Assembly (NCBI RefSeq): GCF_019042245.1
Contig: NZ_JAHQCX010000005.1
Location: 186,001-250,000 of the forward strand
Source of the DNA: Diplocloster modestus
Lineage (GTDB): Bacteria > Bacillota > Clostridia > Lachnospirales > Lachnospiraceae
Direction of reading: 5' to 3'
Length of the DNA: 64,000 nt
A program made the position numbers and the translations under genes. Below the pieces are notes generated by a model. That model ran no database searches. It saw nothing but the letters and a program-made list of their open reading frames with translations, and was not told the DNA's origin. Below are positions 54,885 to 64,000 of this stretch, one piece after another (positions within the stretch are counted from its first letter, which is position 1; each line of letters opens with the position of its first letter).

Positions 54885-56102
54885 CTAGCCTTCCCTGGAG
54901 GCAGCCCTTTCCTTAAACGCATTTTCCACGCCGGTTATTCTCTTATGGAACACGATTACCAGGACGACAGCGATTACAACGGGGATAATCATCGTGCGCC
55001 ACATAACTACATATCCGGCCCGCTCCGCGATCGCACCAGCCAGCACCGGACCGGCCAGGTTCCCCAGATCCTGCCCGATATAGCTGGTGCTGCTGGCGGA
55101 ACCCCTTCTGGACTCCGGAACACATTTCATGCACAAGGTCTGGACCGCAGGCTGGGCCGCGCCGTATCCGAAAGCGGAAACCACGGCGGCAACCAGGAAT
55201 AACGGCAGGCTGCCGGAAAAGCTGATGATCAGAAAGGACAGGGCAAACAGGCACATGGCTGGTATCAGCGCCTTCACAGCCCCGAACCGGTCCGCCAGCT
55301 TTCCGGCCGTAGTGGGCGCGAACAGCATGGAGACCGCATACACCGTATAGAACAGTCCGATATTCATGACGCCGCGGTTATCTGCGAAAATGACCAGAAA
55401 TGAATTGATGTTGATAAAGGTCATCTGCAAAAAGAATAACAGGATGGCCGGCAAAGCCGCTTCCTTCGCAAAAATGTTCTTGACGGACACCTGGAATTTT
55501 TTCTTCTCCCGGGTGGGATTCTTAATCAGAGACACGACAAGCACACCGCACATCGTGCAGCATCCGGCGATCACGAATGTGGGCTGGTAACCGATGGACT
55601 GGGCCAGTGACAGTCCGATGGTGGGGCCAATAGCCTGGCAGGCCGCCTGGGCCAGCGTAAAGGTGCCGATACCGATACCGAATTTGTCAGCCGGAAGGGA
55701 ATCCGCCGCCAGTGCCAGGCAGCAGGTAGCCGTAAACGCCTGACCGCAGCCCTGAAGCAGACGGAACGCGACCAGCATGGGGACGCTGTCTGAGATACTA
55801 AAACCAAAAAAGGAGACCGCAATCACAGCGATCGCTCCCATCAGAATGTATTTCCGGTTAAAGGCATCGATGGAAGGGCCGGATACAATCTTAAATATCA
55901 GCGCTGTCAGCGCAAACAGACTGGACACCAATCCCACAATTGTGGCCGTCGCGCCGAGATGATCCGCATATTTGGCAACCAGAGTATTCACCATCTGCAT
56001 ACCCAGGAACAGCATGGCATTGGCCAGGAATACACAGGTATACACCCGGTTCCATATTTTGGAACGGCCGCCGAAGGCCCGTTTCATTCGTTCATTATTC
56101 AT
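54885..56102 (-). CDS. MFS transporter
   Basis: 405 residues, about 12 membrane segments. Typical segments: FLGMQMVNTLVAKYADHLGA, LLQGCGQAFTATCCLALAAD, GKLADRFGAVKALIPAM. Probably a small-molecule exporter or importer at the end of the esterase/Opp operon, although 169 nt with an inverted repeat separate it from the cupin-like genes. Confidence 0.9.
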   Translation of the reverse strand: MNNERMKRAFGGRSKIWNRVYTCVFLANAMLFLGMQMVNTLVAKYADHLGATATIVGLVSSLFALTALIFKIVSGPSIDAFNRKYILMGAIAVIAVSFFGFSISDSVPMLVAFRLLQGCGQAFTATCCLALAADSLPADKFGIGIGTFTLAQAACQAIGPTIGLSLAQSIGYQPTFVIAGCCTMCGVLVVSLIKNPTREKKKFQVSVKNIFAKEAALPAILLFFLQMTFININSFLVIFADNRGVMNIGLFYTVYAVSMLFAPTTAGKLADRFGAVKALIPAMCLFALSFLIISFSGSLPLFLVAAVVSAFGYGAAQPAVQTLCMKCVPESRRGSASSTSYIGQDLGNLAGPVLAGAIAERAGYVVMWRTMIIPVVIAVVLVIVFHKRITGVENAFKERAASREG

Positions 56103-56163
56103 TATTTACCTCCAGTGTGCGTTTTCCTGCACAAATAATTGCTTTTCTTTGAATACAAAATAC

Positions 56164-56226
56164 GCAGCCTTCGGCAACTACAGCCATTTTCATAAGCAGG
56201 AAAGGCTGCAAGTCATCGAAGGCTGT
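56164..56226. repeat. Imperfect inverted repeat before the MFS gene
   Basis: CAGCCTTCG (56165-56173) pairs with CGAAGGCTG (56217-56225), continued by ACT/AGT and CAGCC/GGCTG. It might partly end transcription from the upstream genes or regulate the MFS gene; no clear T-run. Confidence 0.6.
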
Positions 56227-56271
56227 CAGTTAAAACACTTAAAAACAGTTTGAACAATGTATAATCATATC

Positions 56272-56805
56272 TTAATTCCGGCCTAGTTTCTCTTCATCCG
56301 CCACATAGCTAAAGTCCGTAACAATACCGGCTTCCTCCCTGGCAGGTACACCCAGAACACTGAAGATAATCAGATTCTTTCTGAAATCATTCACATAGAC
56401 AGGACCATGACGCAGGCCCTTGGGAACGAAGACGGCTCTCGGTTCATCGAAGGACAGTATCTGTTCCTCCTCCCCTTCACCCAGATGGAATTCTACATGA
56501 GCGCCCAGATCCTTAGGATGGTCCGGGTCGGTGCCGTAGAAAAAGAATGTTTTATCTGCATTATGTATCCATTTCGGATAGGGGCCTCCTTTGTGGCCGT
56601 CAGGACCGATATGTACGATTTTTTCTTCCTCTTTGGACGTTCCCTCCATCATCATGAAGTCATCCGTAATCGTCATGATCTCAACCCAGTTAGCCGCCTG
56701 ATCCAGATGTTCCTTGCCAAACATATAGACGGGGGATTTTCCCCGGATCGGTTCCCGGTCCGTTTTTAAGGTCATTTTGATACAATATTTTTCCGCTGCA
56801 TTCAT
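56272..56805 (-). CDS. Cupin-like protein, paralogue 1
   Basis: 177 residues from ATG 56805 (GGAGG 11 nt upstream); the ATG at 56823 touches the site. Beta-rich; key stretches DLGAHVEFHLGEGEEEQ and PRAVFVPKGLRHGPVYV resemble the two cupin motifs, with H, E and H as possible metal ligands. It is clearly related to the next gene upstream. No function can be assigned; both lie between an esterase and an MFS gene. Confidence 0.7.
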   Translation of the reverse strand: MNAAEKYCIKMTLKTDREPIRGKSPVYMFGKEHLDQAANWVEIMTITDDFMMMEGTSKEEEKIVHIGPDGHKGGPYPKWIHNADKTFFFYGTDPDHPKDLGAHVEFHLGEGEEEQILSFDEPRAVFVPKGLRHGPVYVNDFRKNLIIFSVLGVPAREEAGIVTDFSYVADEEKLGRN

Positions 56806-56886
56806 CGTCTGCGGTACCTCCATTTGTTACTAACATTTGCAGTTTTATATCTGCCGTTTATTTCTCCTCTTGCTCCGGCCGGCAGC

Positions 56887-57516
56887 TCAAGCGAGCTGCT
56901 TTTCAAAATTACCAATAGGGTCCACCGGATCACTGCCGTAAAATTTTTTATAAGCTTCCATGTCATCTCCGATCACCGATTTGATTTTCGCGTCATCTCC
57001 GATGAACTCAAAGTCGTTGACTACCTCGGCCTCCGCCTTGCTGTTAACCGTATAGACGTTGGTGACCATTACATCCTTATGGAAATTCGTGATATAGATC
57101 GGGCCGTAACGTACATTCTGAGGGATAAATACGGCGCGGGGAGAATCAAATTCGAATATTACCTCATCTTCCCCCTCGCCCAGATGGAATTCCACATGTG
57201 CACCCAGGTCATTCAGATCCTCCATGTTGGTGCCGGAGAAGATCATCGTCTTATCACAGCCCTTGTTGTATTTCGGGAACGGACCTCCCTTGTGGTCTCC
57301 CATGTTATAGGTTCTTTTTTCGAACCCTTCCGGGAAGCCGTTCATCATCATATAATTTCCGGTGATCATCAGGATCTCCACCATGTTCGGTGCGTCCTCA
57401 AAATACTCCTGTCCCTGATATTCCTGGCCGAGAATCCAGGTTCCTGCACGCCCTGGACGGCGGGGCCGATCTTCACGCAGCAGCATTTGAATGCAGTTTT
57501 TTTCATATTTACCCAT
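56887..57516 (-). CDS. Cupin-like protein, paralogue 2
   Basis: 209 residues from ATG 57516 (AAGGAGG 9 nt upstream). Same core as the preceding entry: DLGAHVEFHLGEGEDEV and PRAVFIPQNVRYGPIYI; here the second-motif His is Tyr, so metal binding may differ. It has about 30 extra residues at the C-terminus (SVIGDDMEAYKKFYGSDPVD). The pair arose by tandem duplication and may form a heteromer. Confidence 0.7.
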   Translation of the reverse strand: MGKYEKNCIQMLLREDRPRRPGRAGTWILGQEYQGQEYFEDAPNMVEILMITGNYMMMNGFPEGFEKRTYNMGDHKGGPFPKYNKGCDKTMIFSGTNMEDLNDLGAHVEFHLGEGEDEVIFEFDSPRAVFIPQNVRYGPIYITNFHKDVMVTNVYTVNSKAEAEVVNDFEFIGDDAKIKSVIGDDMEAYKKFYGSDPVDPIGNFEKQLA

Positions 57517-57588
57517 ATATGATAACCTCCTTGATTTCTTTTTTATTTCAACTCGCACAGTGGGTTAAATGTAACTATTTTTGAACAG

Positions 57589-59379
57589 TCAATACAGCTC
57601 CACGACTTCCTGTGTCTTCCGGTTCCTTGCGAAACGCCGCATAAAGGACCAGGACAGACCTACCATAGAAGGCAGCGGCATATGAGGCATATTCTCAATT
57701 CCTACCATGCGCAGATGATATTTCCCGGCGCTGTTTTGGATATCCGCCATATAGTGTTCAAATCCATCGACAAACAGAACCTCACTTTTGTCGCAGGGAA
57801 TGCCCAGTTTCCTGGTAACAAAGTCTTCACTCTCAGCCGTTGCCCTGATTTCATCCAATGTCTTCATCGGACATCCGGAGGCTTTTAACCGCCTCTGCCA
57901 GCTTCCTGCACGGCTCTCAAAACTTAACGGACACATAAATTCCTGCCCGGGCAGCAGATGGTCAGCCGCCTGATTTAACGGATACATACAGCCGCACTCG
58001 CTGTAACCGCTGAAATTGATCAACGGCATATCGATCTTACTCATAGCCTCTATCTTTTCATCCGGTACCAGTACCGCTTCGCCGCTCTCCTCGGGTCTTG
58101 GCAGGCCCGGAAAATTACCCAGCGGCGCTGCCGCTGCCACCACATCCGGATGCCGGTAAGCGAATTCCCTGGTAAAGTGTCCGTTATGGGAATGTCCCGT
58201 TACATAGACACGGTCCAGATCCACCGGATATAGTTCCGACGCGTCCTTTATAATCTCACACAGCAGGTCATTGTCGTCGGGATGCTCCGCCGCGAAGAAC
58301 AGAACGCACAGCTCGCCGAAGGCGGCCAGTTTCACATACTCGAGATAGATCCCAAGCGCGGCCGGAATCAGATGGTCATTCGAATAATTGACTTCCTGGA
58401 ATATACATACCACCGGCAGCTTCCGCCCGTCTTTTCCCGCAGCTTCGGGCGCTGCGAAGGTCCACCGGCTGCCGGATCTGTCATGATTTTTACAAATCAG
58501 GCCGTTTTTATGCAAATACTCCTGAAGTCCGGCGTCCTCCAGCCGGTCATAGGTGTATTCAAAATACATCCCCTCTGCCAGCTTTTTCCCCATCTCACTA
58601 TAGAGCAGCCGGTCTTTGTTATAGGCTGCATTCCCGCACTGTGTAATCTGGAAAAAGTTATTGGTTTTATTGTTGGCCCAGAGACCGCTTATATTCAGCG
58701 CCGGAAGCTTCAGGGAGCCAATGTGTTCCACCTTGGCATCCACGTCTGTTACAGCTTTTCCATCGGGTGTCTTAAGCGTAAATTCTTTGATGTCCGACAG
58801 TTTATGGCCGGTACCGTATACGGAAGAAAGATCCAGGTACAGCCTCTTGGGATCCGCCGGGAAGATGGAGGTGGCTTCCAGGAGGATATTGGAATACATC
58901 ATGCTCTCATCCACCTGTTCCATGGCCACATACAGCATCATCATATGTTCCCTGCGCGCCATCTCACTGTAAGCCTGGTAATGCTCCAGCATCTCCATCG
59001 CCCAGTAAGGATTCGTATAATCTGTTTTCTCCAGAACCATCAGCGCCGTATATTTTTCCTTCGGATTCTCAAGTGCTTCCTTCGAAGCCATCACAATCCA
59101 GCGCACGTGCCCCAGTTCGCGGTCCTCGTAATAAAAGCCCAGGTTCTTCCATTTCTCAATCACAGCCGGCACATTCATACTGCCGGTCTTGCTGTGGTAA
59201 TCCTGCGGATTCTCATACCCTCTCCATAGGCTGTCATCGATAGCCTCCACCCGATGCGGAACACTGGGATTATCCTGCTTTGTGATCCAGCGCACCAGCT
59301 CATAGATAGGACTGGTTTTTATCTGCCATTTCGCTTCATCCCATAAGTCAATATTTTCATATTTACAAAAGTGGTTCAT
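57589..59379 (-). CDS. Alpha/beta-hydrolase (esterase, PHB-depolymerase-like)
   Basis: 596 residues from ATG 59379 (GGAGG 5 nt upstream); the open frame above it lies in the ATPase gene. No signal peptide. Nucleophile S397 in VYVTGHSHNGHF (GxSxG type), likely catalytic His in NMPHMPLPSMVGLSWSF near the C-terminus. Family members split feruloyl, acetyl or polymer esters. It follows the Opp ATPase gene after 19 nt, so the substrate is probably imported first. The N-terminal 250 residues are not recognised. Confidence 0.8.
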   Translation of the reverse strand: MNHFCKYENIDLWDEAKWQIKTSPIYELVRWITKQDNPSVPHRVEAIDDSLWRGYENPQDYHSKTGSMNVPAVIEKWKNLGFYYEDRELGHVRWIVMASKEALENPKEKYTALMVLEKTDYTNPYWAMEMLEHYQAYSEMARREHMMMLYVAMEQVDESMMYSNILLEATSIFPADPKRLYLDLSSVYGTGHKLSDIKEFTLKTPDGKAVTDVDAKVEHIGSLKLPALNISGLWANNKTNNFFQITQCGNAAYNKDRLLYSEMGKKLAEGMYFEYTYDRLEDAGLQEYLHKNGLICKNHDRSGSRWTFAAPEAAGKDGRKLPVVCIFQEVNYSNDHLIPAALGIYLEYVKLAAFGELCVLFFAAEHPDDNDLLCEIIKDASELYPVDLDRVYVTGHSHNGHFTREFAYRHPDVVAAAAPLGNFPGLPRPEESGEAVLVPDEKIEAMSKIDMPLINFSGYSECGCMYPLNQAADHLLPGQEFMCPLSFESRAGSWQRRLKASGCPMKTLDEIRATAESEDFVTRKLGIPCDKSEVLFVDGFEHYMADIQNSAGKYHLRMVGIENMPHMPLPSMVGLSWSFMRRFARNRKTQEVVELY

Positions 59380-59398
59380 ATTTTCCTCCGCGGGAAAA

Positions 59399-60442
59399 TT
59401 AATTTTCCCGTTCCAGTTTAAGTTCCATCTCCCTGGATTCCTTCCAGCGGCCGCACGCCACAAAATGTCCCGGCTCAACTTCGGTCAGTTCCTGATCCTT
59501 ATTCTTACACTCCTCGCAGGCCATCCAACAGCGGGGGGCAAAACGGCATCCGGGCTTCGGATTCATAGGGCTTGGAACATCCCCGGTCAGAACGATGCGC
59601 TTCTCCTGTTCCTCAAAATCGATTTTCGGCACGGCCGACAGCAGCGCGATCGAGTAAGGATGAAGGGTGTTTGAGAATATCGTGTCGGTCGGCGCGATTT
59701 CCACGATCTGACCCAGATACATGACCGCCACACGGTCCGAGATATGCCGCACCACGCTCAGGTCATGGGAAATAAACAGATAGGAAAGCCCCATCTCTTT
59801 CTGCATATCAATCAACAGGTTGATGATCGTCGCCTGCACCGATACATCCAGGGCAGATACCGGTTCATCGCAGACGATGAATTTCGGCTGCATGGCCAGC
59901 GCCCTGGCGATTCCCACCATCTGGCGCTTCCCTCCGTCCAACTCATGAGGATACTGGTCCAGTACGTAAGGTTCCAGTCCCACACGTTCGGCCAGCTTCC
60001 GTACCTTTTCGTCCAGCTCTCTGCCTTCTGCGGTTTTATTAATCTTAAAGGGCTCAGATAGAATACTTCGGATGGGTTTTCTGGGGTTCAGGGATGAATA
60101 CGGATCCTGAAAGACCATCTGCGTCTTTTTCGTGAGCTCCAGGTTTTCCTTTTTGGATGGTTTGGTCACATCTTTATCTTCATAAAAAATTTTCCCGCCG
60201 GTGGGCTTTAGCAGCCGCATCAGAACATTGCCGACCGTGCTTTTTCCGCACCCGCTCTCCCCGACCAGGCCCAGGGTCTCGTTAGGCATGATGTCCATCG
60301 TGATATCATCTACCGCATGAAGGTATCCCTTACTGGGAATTTTAAAATATTCTTTTAAATGTTCCACCCGCAGCAGCGGTTTCTGTGTACTCTGTCCGGA
60401 TGTCCCGGCCTCAATTTTATTTACCTTCTTTATCTCGGTCAT
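59399..60442 (-). CDS. Opp/Dpp-type ABC transporter ATP-binding protein (OppF-like)
   Basis: 347 residues from ATG 60442 (GGAGG 6 nt upstream), ATGA overlap with the OppD-like gene. Walker A GESGCGKST, signature LDGGKRQMVGIARAL (the LDGG variant is common in OppF), Walker B KFIVCDEPVSALD, C-terminal oligo_HPY domain with Cys-rich CRFAPRCWMACEEC. Powers uptake with its OppD partner. Confidence 0.94.
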   Translation of the reverse strand: MTEIKKVNKIEAGTSGQSTQKPLLRVEHLKEYFKIPSKGYLHAVDDITMDIMPNETLGLVGESGCGKSTVGNVLMRLLKPTGGKIFYEDKDVTKPSKKENLELTKKTQMVFQDPYSSLNPRKPIRSILSEPFKINKTAEGRELDEKVRKLAERVGLEPYVLDQYPHELDGGKRQMVGIARALAMQPKFIVCDEPVSALDVSVQATIINLLIDMQKEMGLSYLFISHDLSVVRHISDRVAVMYLGQIVEIAPTDTIFSNTLHPYSIALLSAVPKIDFEEQEKRIVLTGDVPSPMNPKPGCRFAPRCWMACEECKNKDQELTEVEPGHFVACGRWKESREMELKLEREN

Positions 60443-61407
60443 AGGTTGCCTCCATGTTCCCAGCACTGCACATAATGATTTTCATTGACACAAATCATTT
60501 CCGGCTGCTTTGTCTGACACACCTTTGTGCAATGTCCGCAGCGGGGATGGAATTTGCATCCTTCGGGCAGCATCTGCGCGTTGGCCACATTGCCGGGAAT
60601 CGAAGCCAGGCGTTCCCTTTTGCCGGTCAGCTTGGGTACGGCATTTAACAGTCCGATCGTATACCAGTGCATGGGATGCTCAAATACTTCCCTGACCGAA
60701 CCGTATTCCACGATCTCGCCGCCGTACATGATCGCCACGGTCTGGCACAACTCCGCGATGATTCCCAGATTGTGGGTGATCATCAGAAGGGAACTGTCCA
60801 TGGTCTTCTGCAGATCCTTCATAAGCTCCAGGATCTGTGCCTGAATCGTTACATCTAGCGCGGTAGTCGGTTCATCTGCGATCAGTATCTCAGGAGAACA
60901 GACCAGCGCTGCCGCGATACCTACTCTCTGGCGCATACCGCCTGAGAACTGATGCGGATAATCGTCCATACGATATTCCGGTATTCCCACCATCTGCAGG
61001 AATTTCGCGGCTTGTGCATGGGCCTCCTTTTCCGTCATATGCCCGTGCTGGCGCAATACCATAGTGATCTGATGTCCCACCGTGAATACAGGATTCAGAG
61101 AGGACAGCGGGTTGGCAAATACCATGGAGATTTTGCCGCCGCGGATCGTATTCAGCTCTTTTTCCTTCATTTTCAGCAGGGACTGTCCCTTATATTCGAT
61201 GTCTCCGCCGGTGACATAACCGATCTTATCCGGCAGAAGTCCCATGACGGAAAGCGCCGTTGTCGTCTTGCCGGCACCGCTCTCTCCGACCAGGCCCATG
61301 GCCTGCCCTTTATAGAGTGTCATGTTTAATCCATTCACTGCTTTGGCCACCGTATCACCGGAACGATATTCCACGCTTAATTTTGAAATTTTTAATATTT
61401 CTTCCAT
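60439..61407 (-). CDS. Opp/Dpp-type ABC transporter ATP-binding protein (OppD-like)
   Basis: 322 residues. Walker A GESGAGKTT, signature FSGGMRQRVGIAAAL, Walker B ILIADEPTTALD, C-terminal oligo_HPY region with CKFHPRCGHCTKVC. Second ATPase of the importer. Confidence 0.94.
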   Translation of the reverse strand: MEEILKISKLSVEYRSGDTVAKAVNGLNMTLYKGQAMGLVGESGAGKTTTALSVMGLLPDKIGYVTGGDIEYKGQSLLKMKEKELNTIRGGKISMVFANPLSSLNPVFTVGHQITMVLRQHGHMTEKEAHAQAAKFLQMVGIPEYRMDDYPHQFSGGMRQRVGIAAALVCSPEILIADEPTTALDVTIQAQILELMKDLQKTMDSSLLMITHNLGIIAELCQTVAIMYGGEIVEYGSVREVFEHPMHWYTIGLLNAVPKLTGKRERLASIPGNVANAQMLPEGCKFHPRCGHCTKVCQTKQPEMICVNENHYVQCWEHGGNL

Positions 61408-61445
61408 ATCTTAAACTCGCTTTCTATAGTGGAATCATCAGCCCC

Positions 61446-62300
61446 TTAATCCTTGTTCTTCGGATTAAGAATATCATTCAAACCGTCTCCTAAGAAGTTA
61501 AACGCCAGTACGGTCAGCATCAGCGCGATACCGGGTACAATGACGACCCACGGGGCCGTGGCGATATATTCCCGCCCATCGGAAATCATCGCTCCCCAGG
61601 AAGGGGACGGGGCCGGAACACCGAGGCCCAGATAACTCATGCTGGCTTCCGTAAGGATCATTCCGCCGAACGCCTGTGTGGCGGTGATGATGACGGGTGA
61701 AATTACATTAGGAAGTACTTCTTTCAGAATGATTTTAGAATTCGGAATCCCCAGTACCCGGGCAGCTTTCACATACTCACAGTCGCGGATACTCATCACC
61801 GTACTGCGTACCACTCTCGCCACCATGATCCAGCCGGTGATAGACAGCACGACCACCAGGTTCGTGATACTGGACCCCATGACGGCCACCACGCAGATCG
61901 CCAGAAGCAGGGTCGGCAGCGCCATCATGATATCGCAGATTCTCATCAGGATCAGATCCGCGATACCGCCGTAGTAACCGGCCAGCAGGCCGATGATCAG
62001 GCCGAGTATGGTGGTGATCAGCACCACGCTGAATGCGATCAGCAGCGAAGTCCTGCCTCCCAGCAGCAGACGTGTCAGCACGTCCCGCCCCATAGGGTCA
62101 CAGCCGAAGATATGCTTGGACAGTCCGCCGAAGATCCCTTCCGGTGCCGCCAGCCGGTTCGTAAGCTCTGCTTTCAGAGGATCGAACTGGACGAAGAGAG
62201 GCGATAAAAAGCAGACCGCAGCGATTACCAGGATGCCTGCAAGCCCGATCAAAAACAGCTTGCTTTTCCACATCCGGCGCGTAAAATCTTTTCGATTCAT
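61446..62300 (-). CDS. Opp/Dpp-type ABC transporter permease (OppC-like)
   Basis: 284 residues; N-terminal OppC_N segment, about six membrane spans, loop EYVKAARVLGIPNSKIILKE and ending LGDGLNDILNPKNKD, as typical for this subunit. Lies 18 nt after the OppB-like gene. Confidence 0.94.
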   Translation of the reverse strand: MNRKDFTRRMWKSKLFLIGLAGILVIAAVCFLSPLFVQFDPLKAELTNRLAAPEGIFGGLSKHIFGCDPMGRDVLTRLLLGGRTSLLIAFSVVLITTILGLIIGLLAGYYGGIADLILMRICDIMMALPTLLLAICVVAVMGSSITNLVVVLSITGWIMVARVVRSTVMSIRDCEYVKAARVLGIPNSKIILKEVLPNVISPVIITATQAFGGMILTEASMSYLGLGVPAPSPSWGAMISDGREYIATAPWVVIVPGIALMLTVLAFNFLGDGLNDILNPKNKD

Positions 62301-62318
62301 GTTCTTTTCTCCCCCCTG

Positions 62319-63239
62319 TCAGTTAAAGGAAATACGTTTATCAATGAACGTATACAAAATGTCGACAATCAGATTACAGACTACCATAATCACAGCCACA
62401 ATCAGCAGAATCGACTGCACCAGCTGGAAATCACGGGATGAAATCGCGGTAACCGTCAACTGGCCAAGACCCGGCCAGTTGAAGATCTGTTCGATTACCA
62501 TGGAGCCGCAGAGCAGGATGCCCAGCTGTGCGCCCGATATGGTTACGATCGGGAGGATCGCATTTTTAAACGCGTATTTGACATAGACCTGAAATTTGCT
62601 GACTCCGCGGGCACGGGTAGCAGTTATGTACTCTTCTTGCAGTACGTCGATCATGCTGGAACGAAGCATTCTCGTGACCAGGGAGCAGAACGCGAATCCC
62701 ACGCACAGGGAGGGCATCACCATATTCTTCCAGCTCCCCACGCCCTGTGTGGGCAGCCACTTTAAACCCACACTGAATATCAGGATCATCAGCAGGCAGA
62801 GCCATACCGGGGACATGGCCTGACCGCAGAGCGCAAAGGCAGTAGCACAGGTGTCCAGTGCGGAACCTCTCTTGATTCCGGCTACCAGCCCCAGCGGAAT
62901 CGAGATGATCAGGGCAATGATTACGCCGATCACCGTGATTTTTGCAGTATTCAACAGCCTGGAGAGGATCAGGGGACCACAGTCCATATTAAAGTGGAAG
63001 GAATAGCCCAGATCGCCCTTTAAAAGATTTCCTATGTACATGAAGTACTGGACCACATAGGATTGATCCAATCCCATCCGGGTACGCATATTATCGATCT
63101 GCTCCTGTGTCGCCGTGGCCGGGAGCATCTGCACGGCCGGATCGCCCGGAGCGAGCCGTACCAGTGCGAATGCGATTATCGTAACACCGACAAGGACGAT
63201 CAGAGTAAGCGCCAGGCGGCGTAGAATTTTCTTAAACAC
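62319..63239 (-). CDS. Opp/Dpp-type ABC transporter permease (OppB-like)
   Basis: 306 residues, about six membrane spans; N-terminal LALTLIVLVGVTIIAFALVR then LAPGDPA, loop EEYITATRARGVSKFQVYVK, and IEQIFNWPGLGQLTVTAI near the end. Partner of the OppC-like subunit. Confidence 0.94.
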   Translation of the reverse strand: MFKKILRRLALTLIVLVGVTIIAFALVRLAPGDPAVQMLPATATQEQIDNMRTRMGLDQSYVVQYFMYIGNLLKGDLGYSFHFNMDCGPLILSRLLNTAKITVIGVIIALIISIPLGLVAGIKRGSALDTCATAFALCGQAMSPVWLCLLMILIFSVGLKWLPTQGVGSWKNMVMPSLCVGFAFCSLVTRMLRSSMIDVLQEEYITATRARGVSKFQVYVKYAFKNAILPIVTISGAQLGILLCGSMVIEQIFNWPGLGQLTVTAISSRDFQLVQSILLIVAVIMVVCNLIVDILYTFIDKRISFN

Positions 63240-63300
63240 TTGGAACCCTCCTATAACTTTCGATTCACAGTCATTGAGAAATAATCAGAGAAGCTTCCCG

Positions 63301-64000
63301 TTATTTCATCTGAACGAAACGGTATTCACCGGAACCATCCGCAAAGACGTTGTAGTTGGATACATTACTGGCGCTGGCACACAGATAGGAAGGGGAGTAC
63401 AGGTAGGAGAATGGCGCCATCTCATCCATTTCGATCTGGAATACCTGTTCTATCAGTTTCGTACGTTCTTCTTTATCGCCGCAGGTCCGTACCTGCGCAC
63501 ACAGATCCGACATTTCCGGATTCACATACTGGGAGCCGAATACGTCAAAGCCAATGATAACCGCAACTTCCGTCTGGGTGTCTCCGGCCGTGGAAGCGAA
63601 CGCGCCGAGGATGATGTCAAAGGTTCCTGAGGATCGGCGGTCTGTGAAAGCAGCCTGCTCCAGAGGTTCCAATTTTACATTCAGTCCAACTTCCGCCGCC
63701 ATGGACTGTACTGCCTGAGCCACTTCATCCGCGCGGATAAAGCTGGAGCTGGTATAAACCATGGAGATCTCAGATCCGTCATAACCGGATGCTTCTACCA
63801 GAGATTTCGCATGTTCCGGATCATATTTGTAACCCTCCGCGTCTGCCTTATAACCTACATTTCCTTCCGGGCAGGGCCAGGTCGCCGCGTTTCCGTTTCC
63901 GATAACGCTGGATACGATCGCTTCACGGTCAATGGCTTCAGACAGTGCGATTCTTAAGTCCTTATTGTTAAACTGAGAGTTCTCGCCGCAGTTATACTCG
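63301..64000 (-). CDS. Family 5 extracellular solute-binding protein, partial
   Basis: The C-terminal 232 residues are visible; the gene starts beyond the right edge. NKDLRIALSEAIDREAIVSS is the characteristic family 5 segment, and YKYDPEHAKSLVEASGYDG follows. Such proteins deliver oligopeptides, nickel or oligosaccharides to Opp/Dpp permeases. As the esterase and cupin-like genes follow the transporter, an esterified plant or glycan-derived ligand is possible, but peptides cannot be excluded. Confidence 0.9.
   Translation of the reverse strand, partial: EYNCGENSQFNNKDLRIALSEAIDREAIVSSVIGNGNAATWPCPEGNVGYKADAEGYKYDPEHAKSLVEASGYDGSEISMVYTSSSFIRADEVAQAVQSMAAEVGLNVKLEPLEQAAFTDRRSSGTFDIILGAFASTAGDTQTEVAVIIGFDVFGSQYVNPEMSDLCAQVRTCGDKEERTKLIEQVFQIEMDEMAPFSYLYSPSYLCASASNVSNYNVFADGSGEYRFVQMK

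Noticed and set aside
59379-59478. Upstream start of the esterase at 59478
   Set aside because: It lies within the OppF-like gene; ATG 59379 has a proper GGAGG.
1-64000. Prophage, integrative element, rRNA or tRNA genes
   Set aside because: No integrase, transposase, phage structural gene or recognisable RNA gene found on either strand.

Overview
The window looks like part of a gut-type Lachnospiraceae (Clostridia) chromosome. The reasons are moderate GC, strong AGGAGG ribosome sites, Gram-positive lipoprotein signals on every complete solute-binding protein, and repeated sugar-uptake operons of the type solute-binding protein (SBP) + two permeases + glycoside hydrolases, each beside a YesM/YesN-type two-component pair. 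I see no rRNA, tRNA, CRISPR array, integrase or transposase. The genus cannot be fixed from the sequence alone.

Layout. (1) 1-16206: a CUT1 sugar ABC operon on the minus strand (SBP, two permeases, GH78 alpha-L-rhamnosidase, a six-hairpin glycosidase with a zinc ribbon, and a very large secreted GH42-like enzyme that runs off the left edge), with a divergent YesM/YesN pair. The composition suggests a rhamnose-containing glycan. (2) 16416-27691: one long minus-strand array: response regulator, kinase, SBP, two permeases, GH95 and GH39. (3) 28192-35200: a LacI-controlled operon joining a nucleoside hydrolase, a CUT1 importer and an ADP-ribosylglycohydrolase family protein, preceded by two LacI-type operators. 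(4) 35223-39667: mixed genes: a CUT2 permease remnant, a YwaF-like membrane protein, an orphan pseudopilin, a MATE exporter and a PNPOx-ferredoxin fusion. (5) 39757-52550: a CUT2 (ribose-type) importer with its own ATPase and two different permeases, GH42 beta-galactosidase, a divergent YesN/YesM pair and GH36 alpha-galactosidase, i.e. galactoside use. (6) 52819-54816: a DUF5685-like / J-domain / membrane protein trio. (7) 54885-64000: an Opp/Dpp-type ABC importer followed by an esterase, two paralogous cupin-like proteins and an MFS transporter, all co-directional.

The three CUT1 importers have no ATPase here, so they probably share a distant MsmX-type ATPase.

The most unusual feature is a pair of very long hairpin elements (11411-11691, 281 nt; 44178-44425, 248 nt) placed next to SBP genes inside two unrelated transporter operons. 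Their arms differ in sequence but remain self-complementary. They share the same non-paired positions: a TTGAGG/CCGAA internal loop, a T.T mismatch in CTTAG/CTTAG exactly 8 nt further in, an AATAA bulge on one arm only, and an apical loop TGTCCGAGC...GCGAGTT. This pattern argues for a family of structured elements, not for terminators or chance repeats.
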